Notes: generated by a model not told the origin, from the letters alone. A stretch of 64,000 nt of DNA from Pseudomonas allokribbensis (GCF_014863605.1 NZ_CP062252.1:1931001-1995000); one strand, 5' to 3'; counted from the stretch's first letter, positions 34,718 to 44,034 are shown. Numbers and translations: made by a program.

Positions 34718-35098
34718 CTATCGAACAAACGAGACATCAATTCTGTCCGCGTTAATTTTGACGAACTGCCCATTCAGATGTGGGTATTCGTAGTGGATGT
34801 CCTGATCCATAAAATCAACAAACGACCGGAAAACCTCGCCATCCAGGTAGCCATAAACCTCACAGGGGAATCCACTACCGAGCATTTTGATCTGCATTTT
34901 TTCGCATGGTGTAGCTGATACAAATTCCTCACCAGACAACACCATTTCGAACTCAGCTTCGTAAGTTTTTCCGACATCAATTTTCGAAGGGCTGTAGCTT
35001 GCGAAGCACCTGACTTCAACGCCCTCAAAAACCAGCAAAATAGCGTCTTCTACGAACGGGTCTATTTCGACGACCAATGCTTTGTGTGTCTTAGTCAT
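34718..35098 (-). CDS. Putative orphan immunity protein
   Basis: 126 residues, soluble, acidic, AT-rich codons unlike the core genes. Domain unknown; segments FASYSPSKIDVGKTYEAEFEM and EVFRSFVDFMDQDIHYEYPHLNGQFVKI look like a beta-rich fold. Its ATG overlaps the stop of a short toxin-tail-like remnant (35091-35222) by 8 bp, the geometry usual for polymorphic-toxin/immunity pairs, and it is two genes downstream of an Rhs toxin. Immunity is inference from context. Confidence 0.55.
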   Translation of the reverse strand: MTKTHKALVVEIDPFVEDAILLVFEGVEVRCFASYSPSKIDVGKTYEAEFEMVLSGEEFVSATPCEKMQIKMLGSGFPCEVYGYLDGEVFRSFVDFMDQDIHYEYPHLNGQFVKINADRIDVSFVR

Positions 35099-35222
35099 GA
35101 GCAGGCCTCACTGTTTTATCTTGTGCATTACCATTAATTGTCCGCCAAAACTCTTTTCCACTTTTGGTGTGTAGAGTCGTCATTTCATCATTCGTGTTGG
35201 TGCCCACGAAAGCAAATTTCGC
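35091..35222 (-). pseudogene. Remnant of a toxin C-terminus
   Basis: An open stretch of 43 codons, with a stop just before it (35223-35225) and no proper start. It ends TTLHTKSGKEFWRTINGNAQ, then DKTVRPAHD and a stop. The stop overlaps the start of the gene at 34718-35098. A lone C-terminal piece fused to a downstream immunity-like gene fits a displaced Rhs tip. The segment MGTNRKG just upstream in the same frame resembles VGTNTND at the start of the remnant, perhaps a recombination seam. Confidence 0.4.
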
Positions 35223-35267
35223 TTAACCTTTCCGGTTAGTGCCCATCAATTGGATAAACCCTACTAA

Positions 35268-35663
35268 TCAAAAAGGAGTCTGAGTTAAATAAACTGAGGG
35301 GTCTCTAAGGCTCAGAAATGATGTCGTGAACTCAATGGCAGAATGCTCCGAAATGGCCGATACTTTAAATCGGAGGCCATTTTCAAGGATTGTCAATTTC
35401 AATGGGGCATTGGTCGGGAGGTTTTTAATCGTAATGCTCTCAACCTCGCTGCAGGTGATTCCAATTCGGCAAGCGTTGTATTGAGCTGATTGCCACTTTC
35501 TTGGCGGTTTGTCGGGTACTTCCCTTATGTCGAAGGCCATAGTTACCAAGGACTGATTGCTATCAATATCTAAGGAGAACAGCTTTATTTCCCCAATTTC
35601 GATGCGATTGCTGAACACCATAGAAAAAAAAGTGCTCCCCTCAAGGTTGTTCCAGTACTGCAT
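35268..35663 (-). CDS. Imm50-like immunity protein for the Rhs toxin
   Basis: 131 residues. Starts MQYWNNLEGSTFFSMVF and has FDIREVPDKPPRKWQ, then YNACRIGITCSEVESITIKN; this resembles the Imm50 immunity family. It starts 2 bp after the rhs stop (35666), so the pair is transcribed and probably translated together, the immunity protein neutralising the toxin tip. AT-rich, as is the tip. Family assignment is from memory of the pattern and should be checked. Confidence 0.65.
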   Translation of the reverse strand: MQYWNNLEGSTFFSMVFSNRIEIGEIKLFSLDIDSNQSLVTMAFDIREVPDKPPRKWQSAQYNACRIGITCSEVESITIKNLPTNAPLKLTILENGLRFKVSAISEHSAIEFTTSFLSLRDPSVYLTQTPF

Positions 35664-35665
35664 GT

Positions 35666-38600
35666 TTACCTCCTGAATGGGTAGTGTTCATGTGTATTTT
35701 CAACCTTTCCATTTCTCGGATCATCTGCAGGTCGAACGTTAAAGTGAGGGCCTTGGTCGCCTTTTTTGTTGGTTGCTCCGAATTTGTGACCGGCAGTATG
35801 GTCTTGCAGTATCACAATGAATCCGTCCTCTCTAGTGAACATGTACTGTCTGGTCGGGATCGGCATCCCGGTGCTGGATAGAATATTTTTGCCACTTTTA
35901 TTAGTCATGTTCGTGTAAGTATATTGACGCTGGCGTCCATTTACCTTGTCTATCTGTATGTCCGGCTGCTGACCCCTCGGAATCCCAGCATCCGCTTTTG
36001 CCTGTCTGAATGCTCCTCGTCTTGAGGTGTCTGGCTGCTCAGGTTCACCCGGATTGGGGCAAATGGCTGAGCGTTCACCTTTTGGAGGACAGTTGGAGCT
36101 CAACCCCAACGGATCCACCCACCCCGTCGGATTCGGCACGTACTGGTACTGATTCAACCCACCCGCCAGCTTCACCGGATCCGGCGTCAGATACCGCCCA
36201 GCGTCCGGGTCGTAATACCGGTGCCGGTTGTAATGCAGCCCGCTTTCCGCATCGAAGTACTGACCCTGAAACCGTAGCGGCTGGTCGAGGTAATCCTCGG
36301 TCGCCAGCTCCAGTGAAGTGACCTTGCCGTAGGCGCTGTATTTGGCTGACCAGACGATGTCGCCGCTGTAATCCGTCAGTTCCTGCGGGGTACCGAGGTG
36401 GTCGAGCTGGTAGTAGAACGGGCAGGCGCGTTTCGGGCCTTTGCCGTCGAGCAGCGCCAGCGGGCGGAAGGTGCCGGGTTCGTAGATGAAGCTGCGGTGT
36501 TGTTCTTTGCTGCTTTCGGCGATCAGGTGGTCGCCTTGCCAGAAAAACTCGGTGCTCTGGCCGTCGACGGTTTTGCGGATGCGGCGGCCGAAGGCGTCGT
36601 ATTGGTAGGTCGCGGTTTTGCCATCCGGGCGGGTGAGGCCGATCAGGCGATGCTGGCTGTCGTAGCGGTATTCGGTGACGAGTTGTTGGGCGCGGCCACG
36701 GCGTTCGCGGATCAGGTTGCCGAAGGCGTCGTAGTCGTAATGGCGGTCGCCCTGCATCAGCAGGCGGTTGCCTTTGATGTGTGTGGATCCCGGACGGTCC
36801 TGCAGCAGCAGGTTGCCGGCCGGGTCGTGGGCGAAGTTTTCCGGCACATCGTCGCGGGTGTGGCGCACACGGATCAGCCGGTCGAGGGCGTCGTACTGGT
36901 AGCTGCGCTGGCCGTGGCGGGTGTCGGCGATGTGTTCGAGGTTGCCGTTGGCGCTGTAGGCAAAGTCGCGGCGGTACAGCGCACTGCGTTGATGGCCTAC
37001 CGCGTGAGCGCGTAAGCGGCCCTGTTCGTCGTAGGCGTATTCGCTGAGCAGCAAACCCTGTTGGCGCTGCTGTTCGCGGCCGTTCTGGTAGACGTGACGG
37101 GTGAGCAAGGCGCCGTTGAGGTCGATCGCGGTCAGCGCGCCGCCCTTGGCGTAGTGGTAATCGAGCTTGCTGTTGTCCGGCAGACGCATCCGGCTGAGCT
37201 GGCCGCAGGCGTCGTAGGCATAACGCAAGGTGCCCCAACCCTGATGCTCGCGGACCAGACGATCCTGCAGGTCGTATTCGAAGGCCAGCGGGTGATTTTG
37301 GCCGTCATCCACACCGACCAGCCGACCGAGGCGGTCGTAGCGGTATTCAACCGTGCTGGCGTCGGGCAGGGTCTTGAGCAGCAGGCGCCCGGCAGCATCA
37401 CGTTGGTAGCCAGTGACCAGCGTCGAGCCGTCATCGCCGAACTCGGTCTTCTCCAGCAGGTGACCGTTGCGGTCGTAGGCATAGGCGGTGCGCCGGCCAT
37501 CGAAGCCGGTTTCCTGTCGGATCAATCCGGTGGGCGTGTAGTCCAGCCGGTATTTTTCCCCGGATTCGTTCTCGATCTCCGTCAGCAACAACTGCGCATG
37601 GTCGTAGCGGTACTGCAGCCGCGTGCCGTCGGGGTTGATCCGCCGGCTGACCAGGTGCAGGTCGACGTCATACTCGTAGCGGGTGATTCGCCCCAGCTCA
37701 TCGCGCTCGGCGGTGATCTGACCGTAGGCGCTGTAGGACCTGGCGCGAGTGGCGCCATTCGGCGAGGTGGTCTGGATCAGCCGGCCAACGGCGTCCCACA
37801 CATGGCGGGTGACCGCGCCATGTTCGTCCTGCGCAGTAATCCGCCGCCCCAACGCGTCGTAGGAAAACTTCCGAACGCCACCGTCGGGCAGGCTTTCCTC
37901 AACCAACTGGCCAAGGTCATTCCACACGAACACATGGCGACCACTGTCCGGATAACGGATCGACAGCAACCGCCCCTGCGCGTCGTGGTGGTAATGAGTG
38001 ACATGGCCATCGGGATCGACCGCTTCGGTGATATCCCCCTGAGCATTACGCCGGTACGTCCACACCGCATCGCCACGCGAACGGCTGTGCAGGAAACCGT
38101 TGCGGTATTCGTAGGACGTCGGCGCATCGTCCGGCGGAATCAGCGCCACTAACCGTCCAACGTCGTCGTAGCGGTACTCGGTGACCGCCCCCAGCGCATC
38201 CTGCTCGGCGATCAGCCGGCCCGCCGAATCGTAGGCCTTGAGCTGCTCGCCACCATCGGCGGCGACCTGACGCACCAGCCGCGCGGTGTCGTCGTGGACG
38301 TAAACCTCTTCGCGACCGTCGACGTACTGCACGGTGACGCTGCCGGCGTCATCCCAGACGTAACGCGTGTCCATCTGCGAAAACGACGCCCAGTGCCGCA
38401 CGCAACGCGCCGCCTTGCCGGTACGTTCCCACTCCCAGAAGAAGCTCGCTCCGCCACTCAACTGTCGTTGCAGGATGACGTGCTGGTCGTCGTAGTCGTA
38501 ACGCTCGCTTTCGCCGACGGAGTTGGTCGCTTCGATCAGTCGATGACGGGCATCAAAGCGGTAGCTGACCAGCGTCTGCTCGGTGCGCCAAACAGACTCA

Positions 38601-40450
38601 CAAAAAACCTGATAATCGACGGCGACCAGATGCGCCCGCTCGTAACGCAACAGCAGCGAACGTCCGACGCCGTTATCCAGCCGCTCAATCCGATCCTGAC
38701 GATCACGCGTAATCCGCAACCGGTTGCCGTAGGCATCACTGATGAACGTCAGACGCCCAGCCCGAAAGTGATAAAACCGCGCCGCCTCACCCGCCAGCGC
38801 AACGATCAACTCCTCGGGCTCATCCCCGAGAAAGATCGCCGCCCGCGACAAACTGTTGTGAATCGCCGGCCGCTCGACACTCGGCAGGGGAAACCGCGTC
38901 CGCCGGTTCTCATGGTCAACCCAGACCACCGAAGCGCCATCGACCTCCAGCCGATGCGCCAGCGAATGGCTCCAGCCAAACCCCAGCCCAACATCAATCT
39001 CGGCCGCGCTGGTGCGATACAACCGGCTGAACTCGAACGGCAATAGCCCATCAAGCACGCCATCGGTCAGCGTCAGCAGCTCTTCGCCTGTGACCATTGA
39101 CACCGGACAGCCATTGGTACAGGTCAGCGGTGCGCAATCGGCGCTGTCGCCGTTAGGATTTTTCGCTTGAGCCGAAGCATCGTCGCGAGGCTCATGCCGC
39201 TCCATTCGCGTCGTGCCGTGGGACTTGTTACGTGCAATGGCCGCCGGATTGGGCACCGTCAGTACCAGCGCATCCGCCGTGCGAATCTCCAGCGGAATGG
39301 CAGGTGTCGGCCGCAGCGGTGCCGGACGTGCATTGATCATCAGCGGTTTCAAAGCGCTCGCATGCCGGGTCAGATCGGGCGCCGAAGTCAGCTCCGCCAA
39401 CCGTAACGCCGACGCCGCCAGCCACTCCCGGGCACGCGGCGACTTGACCTTGCCAAGTACCTTGGCACTCAAGCGCAGCGGCACACCCATGCCACCCGAC
39501 ACGCACATCAGCAGAAAACTGACCAGCAACTCGGCCCGAACTTCAGCCACCACCTCGGCCAGATACTGCGGGGGCAACATCTTCAGCCAACTGGTGAAGG
39601 CCGCCAGATGGATGAACAGCAGCGGCTCGTCGCTGAGCATCAGCAAGCCATTGGCGATGGCCTCGGAAGAGGCCTCGAGCAAGGTTTCCAGCTCGACGCT
39701 GGACAGGTACTGCAGAAGTTTTTCGCTGTTGGCCTGCCAGTCGGCGAGCAGGGCGAACAGTTGCTTCACGTCATCCCAGACACCGTTCAGGGCCGTTTCG
39801 AAACCGCGCCAGTCAGCCTGTTGCAACTGCCCGTAACGCTCGGTGAAACCGGCGCTGGAAAACTCCGTCCACTGCGGTTGAAACCCTTTCCATTCCTCAC
39901 GTAGCCAGCCTTCCAGACCATCGATAAGGCCCTGATACGAGGCGTACAGCGTCTGGACATGCGAACTGGAAACATCGGGAAAGAAGGTGATGCGATAACG
40001 CTGGCCCCGGTCGCAATCGTCGATCTTGAGAATGCCGCTGGGGCCAATGGTGTAGTGCCGTGGTTCGCCAAAACCCAGAATGCCGTCGACATCGGAAATG
40101 ACTGGTTCAAGGACCACCGGCGTGTCACCGATCGGAACGAAGCGCGCGGCTTCGAACATGTGCACCAGCGTCAGGGAGCCAGTGGCGGAACACATGGCCA
40201 CGGAGGAACTGATGGGTTTTCGGCTGGCAACCGGTGCACTGAGCCGAACATCGTTGCCGACCTCGAACACCTGGTCGACATCCAGCGCTGTTCCTGTCCA
40301 GAACTGCTCCGCCCAGCCTTCATAGTCGTTGAGGCAGAGGCGGAACTCCTGAAACAGCGTTTCGACGTCGGGCTGGTCAGGATTCAGCGCAGCGACCACC
40401 AGCAAACCAATGCTGTTGTTCAGGTACAGGAGCCGATTGGATGGAAGCAT
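35666..40450 (-). CDS. Rhs polymorphic toxin, HNH/EndoVII-like nuclease tip
   Basis: 1594 residues. N-terminal domain (to about 440) without PAAR motif, with a hydrophobic patch about 310-330 (LLVSFLLMCVSGGMG). A DUF6531-type segment at about 445-520 (CTNGCPVSMVTGEELLTLTDG) is followed by many YD repeats (about 560-1400) that form the encapsulating shell. The Rhs core end RYYDPDAGRYLTPDPVKLAGG leads to DPLGL at 1446-1450, the auto-cleavage/junction motif. The last 144 residues are the toxin tip: AFRQAKADAGIPRGQQPD, then ILQDHTAGHKFG, GPHFNVRP and HEHYPF with conserved histidines, as in HNH/endonuclease VII-fold toxins. No VgrG or EagR gene is near; the delivery route is unknown. Confidence 0.9.
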   Translation of the reverse strand: MLPSNRLLYLNNSIGLLVVAALNPDQPDVETLFQEFRLCLNDYEGWAEQFWTGTALDVDQVFEVGNDVRLSAPVASRKPISSSVAMCSATGSLTLVHMFEAARFVPIGDTPVVLEPVISDVDGILGFGEPRHYTIGPSGILKIDDCDRGQRYRITFFPDVSSSHVQTLYASYQGLIDGLEGWLREEWKGFQPQWTEFSSAGFTERYGQLQQADWRGFETALNGVWDDVKQLFALLADWQANSEKLLQYLSSVELETLLEASSEAIANGLLMLSDEPLLFIHLAAFTSWLKMLPPQYLAEVVAEVRAELLVSFLLMCVSGGMGVPLRLSAKVLGKVKSPRAREWLAASALRLAELTSAPDLTRHASALKPLMINARPAPLRPTPAIPLEIRTADALVLTVPNPAAIARNKSHGTTRMERHEPRDDASAQAKNPNGDSADCAPLTCTNGCPVSMVTGEELLTLTDGVLDGLLPFEFSRLYRTSAAEIDVGLGFGWSHSLAHRLEVDGASVVWVDHENRRTRFPLPSVERPAIHNSLSRAAIFLGDEPEELIVALAGEAARFYHFRAGRLTFISDAYGNRLRITRDRQDRIERLDNGVGRSLLLRYERAHLVAVDYQVFCESVWRTEQTLVSYRFDARHRLIEATNSVGESERYDYDDQHVILQRQLSGGASFFWEWERTGKAARCVRHWASFSQMDTRYVWDDAGSVTVQYVDGREEVYVHDDTARLVRQVAADGGEQLKAYDSAGRLIAEQDALGAVTEYRYDDVGRLVALIPPDDAPTSYEYRNGFLHSRSRGDAVWTYRRNAQGDITEAVDPDGHVTHYHHDAQGRLLSIRYPDSGRHVFVWNDLGQLVEESLPDGGVRKFSYDALGRRITAQDEHGAVTRHVWDAVGRLIQTTSPNGATRARSYSAYGQITAERDELGRITRYEYDVDLHLVSRRINPDGTRLQYRYDHAQLLLTEIENESGEKYRLDYTPTGLIRQETGFDGRRTAYAYDRNGHLLEKTEFGDDGSTLVTGYQRDAAGRLLLKTLPDASTVEYRYDRLGRLVGVDDGQNHPLAFEYDLQDRLVREHQGWGTLRYAYDACGQLSRMRLPDNSKLDYHYAKGGALTAIDLNGALLTRHVYQNGREQQRQQGLLLSEYAYDEQGRLRAHAVGHQRSALYRRDFAYSANGNLEHIADTRHGQRSYQYDALDRLIRVRHTRDDVPENFAHDPAGNLLLQDRPGSTHIKGNRLLMQGDRHYDYDAFGNLIRERRGRAQQLVTEYRYDSQHRLIGLTRPDGKTATYQYDAFGRRIRKTVDGQSTEFFWQGDHLIAESSKEQHRSFIYEPGTFRPLALLDGKGPKRACPFYYQLDHLGTPQELTDYSGDIVWSAKYSAYGKVTSLELATEDYLDQPLRFQGQYFDAESGLHYNRHRYYDPDAGRYLTPDPVKLAGGLNQYQYVPNPTGWVDPLGLSSNCPPKGERSAICPNPGEPEQPDTSRRGAFRQAKADAGIPRGQQPDIQIDKVNGRQRQYTYTNMTNKSGKNILSSTGMPIPTRQYMFTREDGFIVILQDHTAGHKFGATNKKGDQGPHFNVRPADDPRNGKVENTHEHYPFRR

Positions 40451-40694
40451 TCGCAGTCACTCGCGCGCATCAAGGGGATGGCGCGAAACTTTGCGGGGGA
40501 TCAAACAGGAAAGAAGTCAGGCAAGTAGGCGATGTCTGTAGGACAATTCTCTAAATGTGCCTGGCAACGTTCGGCGGACAACCGACATTGCCCGTTGCTC
40601 AACCTCGGCGGCGCTCGTTATGCTGCTGAACCCTTTAATCAGATCCGAGCAGCGGTGCCCGATGCCGCCTGGGATGTTTTTGATAACGGATCCG

Positions 40695-41393
40695 ATGATG
40701 AATGCACCGCTGAAGGCGTTCGGCCCGATCAAGGCCGTGATTTTCGATATGGACGGTTTGCTGCTGGACACCGAGGGCATCTACACCGAGGTCACCTCGC
40801 TGATTGCCGCGCGTTACGGGCGCACTTTCGACTGGAGCATCAAGCAGAACATCATCGGTCGCGGTGCAGGCGATCTGGCGCGCTACGTGGTCGAAGCGCT
40901 GGACCTGCCGATCACTGCCGAAGAGTTTCTGGTGATTCGCGAGCCGCTGATGCGCGAGCGTTTTCCGACTGCGCAAGCCATGCCGGGGGCCGAGGAGCTG
41001 ATTCGTCATCTCAAGGCGCACAACATTCCGATTGCGGTCGGTACCAGTTCGTCGCGCCAGTCGTTCGGTCAGAAAACCACCTTGCACCGCGACTGGTTCG
41101 CGTTGTTCGACTTCATCGTCACAGCGGATGACCCGGAAGTTGGCGCGGCCAAACCAGCACCGGACATTTTCCTCACTGCCGCTCGCCGTCTCGGTGTGGC
41201 GCCGGAAGATTGCCTGGTGTTCGAGGATTCGCCGTTCGGCGTGACGGCAGCGAAAGCCGCGGGCATGACCGCCATCGCGATTCCCGATGCGGCCATGGCC
41301 GATGAAAAATACGCACACGCCGACGGGATTCTTCGTACGTTGAAAGCGTTCACGCCGAGTGCATGCGGGTTGCCGGCGCTGGACTGGGCCTGA
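40695..41393 (+). CDS. HAD-superfamily phosphatase (subfamily IA)
   Basis: 232 residues. HAD motif I AVIFDMDGLLLDTEG, motif II VGTSSSRQSF, motif III lysine in GAAKPAPDIF, and motif IV CLVFEDSPFGVTAAKAAGM. The cap domain is inserted after motif I. Probably a phosphomonoester or beta-phosphoglucomutase-like enzyme; the substrate is unknown. The start at ATG 40695 (or 40698) is preceded by ACGGA. An in-frame frame extends upstream to 40557, without conserved sequence. Confidence 0.88.
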   Translation: MMNAPLKAFGPIKAVIFDMDGLLLDTEGIYTEVTSLIAARYGRTFDWSIKQNIIGRGAGDLARYVVEALDLPITAEEFLVIREPLMRERFPTAQAMPGAEELIRHLKAHNIPIAVGTSSSRQSFGQKTTLHRDWFALFDFIVTADDPEVGAAKPAPDIFLTAARRLGVAPEDCLVFEDSPFGVTAAKAAGMTAIAIPDAAMADEKYAHADGILRTLKAFTPSACGLPALDWA

Positions 41394-41405
41394 TCAAACC
41401 GCAGA

Positions 41406-41449
41406 CAAAAAAACGCCGCCCCTCAGTTAAAGGAGGGGCGGCGTTTTTC
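41406..41449. terminator. Bidirectional terminator after the HAD gene
   Basis: AACGCCGCCCCTC/GAGGGGCGGCGTT, 8-nt loop, flanked by A and T runs; serves the convergent SDR gene too. Confidence 0.92.
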
Positions 41450-41469
41450 GTTATCGACAATCTGATCAA

Positions 41470-42216
41470 TCAGGCGCCGAAACCACCGTCGATGCTCAGG
41501 CTGGCACCGGTGATGTAACCGGCTTCCGGGCCTGCGAGGTAGGCGACGAAGCTGGCGATTTCCTCGGCTTTGCCGTAACGACCGACCGCCATCAGCGGAA
41601 TCAGGCTTTCGGCAAAGTCACCGTGGGCCGGGTTCATGTCAGTGTCCACCGGGCCGGGCTGCACGTTGTTGATGGTGATGCCGCGTGGGCCGAGGTCGCG
41701 GGCCAGGCCTTTGGTCAGGCCGACCAGCGCGGATTTGCTCATCGCATACACGCCGCCACCGGCGAAGGGCATGCGGTCGGCGTTGGTGCTGCCGATGTTG
41801 ATGATGCGTGAGCCTTCGCCCATGTGTTTGGCGGCTTCCTGACTGGCGATGAACACGCTGCGCACGTTGATTGCCAGGGTCTGGTCGAAGTCTTCCAGTT
41901 TGAAGTCTTCCAGCGGGGCGACGGCCAGCACACCAGCGTTGTTGACCAGGATGTCGAGGCGGCCAAAGGTTTCGACCGTCGCGTTCACGGCGTTGCGGAT
42001 GGCGCTGGCGTCGGCGCTGTCAGCCTTGATCGCCAGGGCTTTGCCGCCGGTAGCGGTGATGCTGTTTTGCAGTTCTTCAGCCTTGGCAGCGGAGCTGACG
42101 TAAGTAAAGGCAACCGCGGCGCCTTCAGCGGCCAGGCGTTTGACGATGGCGGCACCGATGCCGCGAGAGCCGCCTTGAATCAGAGCGACTTTACCGCTGA
42201 GGTGTTGAGTGGTCAT
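41470..42216 (-). CDS. SDR-family oxidoreductase
   Basis: 248 residues, classical short-chain dehydrogenase. Cofactor motif GGSRGIGAAIVKRLA (TGxxxGxG type), NNAGVLA, catalytic serine in INIGSTNADRMP and YxxxK in GGVYAMSKSALVGLT. PGPVDTDMNPAHG and ITGASLSIDGGFGA end the protein, like FabG-type 3-oxoacyl reductases. Divergent from the LysR gene at 42342 (125-bp gap), which probably regulates it. Substrate unknown. Confidence 0.92.
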   Translation of the reverse strand: MTTQHLSGKVALIQGGSRGIGAAIVKRLAAEGAAVAFTYVSSAAKAEELQNSITATGGKALAIKADSADASAIRNAVNATVETFGRLDILVNNAGVLAVAPLEDFKLEDFDQTLAINVRSVFIASQEAAKHMGEGSRIINIGSTNADRMPFAGGGVYAMSKSALVGLTKGLARDLGPRGITINNVQPGPVDTDMNPAHGDFAESLIPLMAVGRYGKAEEIASFVAYLAGPEAGYITGASLSIDGGFGA

Positions 42217-42341
42217 GTTCGATCTCCAGAAATTTCAAGGCAGGCTGCCTTGTTGTGGTGTCGAGTATCTGCCCCTCGCCCATAGGCGGGTAGACCGTGG
42301 TTGCTATAGTCTGTGTAAACCAAAAGTTTATAGTGGCGGCT

Positions 42342-43283
42342 ATGGAAACCTTCAGCAGTATCGAATGCTTCGTGCGTAGCGCCGAAGTCGGCAGCTTTGC
42401 CGAGGCTGCGCGCCGCCTGAGCCTGACACCGGCCGCGGTGGGTAAAAACGTGGCGAAACTGGAAGCGCGCCTCGGCGTGAGGCTGTTCCAGCGTAGCACC
42501 CGAAGATTGACCCTGACGGAAGCGGGGCAACTGTTTCTGAGTGAGGTCAGCGGCAGCCTGACCACCATCCAGAACGCGGTGAACAATCTGGCCAGTGCCG
42601 GTGGTCAACCGGCGGGAACGTTGAAGGTCAGCATGGGCACGGTGTTCGGCCGCTTGTACATCGTGCCGTTGCTGGGTGAGTTCCTGACAAGGTTTCCGGC
42701 GATCAACCCGGACTGGCACTTCGATAACCGACAGGTCGATCTGATCGGCCAGGGGTTCGATGCGGCGATTGGCGGTGGCTTCGAGCTGCCACAAGGCGTG
42801 GTGGCGCGCAGGCTGACGCCGGCGCATCGGGTGTTGGTGGCTTCTGCGGATTATCTGGACCGGCACGCGCCGATCAGCGAACCGGACGACCTCAAACTGC
42901 ACGAGGGCATCCTGATCCGCTCACCGCAGACCGGTCGCGTGCGTTCCTGGCAGTTGACGCATCGCACCCAGCAGCACAGCCCGCTGACCCTCAAGGCGCG
43001 AATGACCATGAGCGATTCCGAAGCCGCCTGCGCCACGGCGGCGCAGGGGCTGGGGATTGCACTGGTCAGCATGCCGTTTGCCGTCAGTTATCTTGAGGCG
43101 GGAACGTTGCAGCGAGTCTTGCCCGACTGGTACGTCGACGACGGCAACATCTCCATTTATTACGCCGAACACAAACTGTTGCCGGGCAAGACCCGGGCGT
43201 TTGTCGACTTCATCATCGAGCAGTTTTCAACCCAGGGTCTCGCAGAGCGGTTCAACGCGCAAAACGTGCTGGCCAGCCGATGA
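42342..43283 (+). CDS. LysR-family transcriptional regulator
   Basis: 313 residues from METFSSIECF. Winged-helix N-terminus (FAEAARRLSLTPAAVGKNVAKLEARLGVRLFQRSTRRLTLTEAG) and a C-terminal co-inducer domain with the substrate-binding-protein fold. Start chosen at ATG 42342, as the HTH lies at the normal distance. Divergent from the SDR gene, a typical LysR target arrangement. Its last 32 bp overlap the 3' end of the racemase gene on the other strand. Confidence 0.92.
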   Translation: METFSSIECFVRSAEVGSFAEAARRLSLTPAAVGKNVAKLEARLGVRLFQRSTRRLTLTEAGQLFLSEVSGSLTTIQNAVNNLASAGGQPAGTLKVSMGTVFGRLYIVPLLGEFLTRFPAINPDWHFDNRQVDLIGQGFDAAIGGGFELPQGVVARRLTPAHRVLVASADYLDRHAPISEPDDLKLHEGILIRSPQTGRVRSWQLTHRTQQHSPLTLKARMTMSDSEAACATAAQGLGIALVSMPFAVSYLEAGTLQRVLPDWYVDDGNISIYYAEHKLLPGKTRAFVDFIIEQFSTQGLAERFNAQNVLASR

Positions 43284-43980
43284 TGGTTTTCGGCCGTGGC
43301 GTTGCATACGTGCGCACCTTGGACGTCGACAGGCCCAGGCGCACCAGCGATTCGGCGATGGTCACAGCGGCGGTGACGCCATCGATCACCGGCACGCCGG
43401 TACGCTGACGGATCTTCTCATCGAGCCCCGCCATGCCGCCGCAACCGAGGCAGATCACTTCCGCTTTATCCTGAGTCACCGCCAGTTCGGCCTGATGGAC
43501 GATCGCTTCCAGCGCCCGTTGTGGTTCATGTTCCAGTTCCAGCACTGCAAGTCCGCTGGCGCGCACCGAAGCGCAGCGATCCCACAGACCGGACAGTTTC
43601 AGCCGATCCTCAATCAGCGGAACGGTGCGATCCAGCGTGGTGACCACCGAATAGGCGTGGCCGAGAAACATCGCGGTGCTGGCGGCCGCATCGGTGATGT
43701 CCACCACGGGCACGTTGAGCAACTCCTGCAAACCTTCACGGCCGTGCTCGCCGTAGCCGGCCTGGATCACCGCGTCGAACGGCTGGTCGTAGGACATCAC
43801 CCGGTCCATCACGGCGATGGCGGCCAGGTAACTTTCGAAATTACCTTCCACCGAATCGGCGCCGAAGTACGGCGTGAGGCCGACGATCTCGGTGCCGGGG
43901 GAAGCCACAGCCTGTGCCGAGCGGGCGATGGCCTGAGTGATGGATTCGGTGGTGTTGACGTTGACCACGAGAATACGCAT
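43252..43980 (-). CDS. Asp/Glu/hydantoin racemase superfamily protein
   Basis: 242 residues. Resembles hydantoin or allantoin racemases: RILVVNVNTTESITQAI, ADSVEGNFESYLAAIAVMD, VVDITDAAASTAMFLGHAYSVVTTL. The second catalytic cysteine is present in VICLGCGGMAGLD. Where most members have the first cysteine (the AC of ACFxD), this protein reads QAGYGEHGREG. Its activity is therefore uncertain. The gene precedes or follows an NCS1 permease on the same strand, probably cotranscribed, suggesting the substrate is what the permease imports. Confidence 0.85.
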   Translation of the reverse strand: MRILVVNVNTTESITQAIARSAQAVASPGTEIVGLTPYFGADSVEGNFESYLAAIAVMDRVMSYDQPFDAVIQAGYGEHGREGLQELLNVPVVDITDAAASTAMFLGHAYSVVTTLDRTVPLIEDRLKLSGLWDRCASVRASGLAVLELEHEPQRALEAIVHQAELAVTQDKAEVICLGCGGMAGLDEKIRQRTGVPVIDGVTAAVTIAESLVRLGLSTSKVRTYATPRPKTIIGWPARFAR

Positions 43981-44034
43981 GGGAAGTCCTTATTACGGTT
44001 GGTTCTGCGGCCCCGCGAAGGGCCGCCAAAAGTT

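Noticed and set aside
36100..39000. Regularly spaced similar DNA segments (TCGTAGCGGTA-type)
   Set aside because: These are the YD repeats of the Rhs protein, not an independent repeat array.
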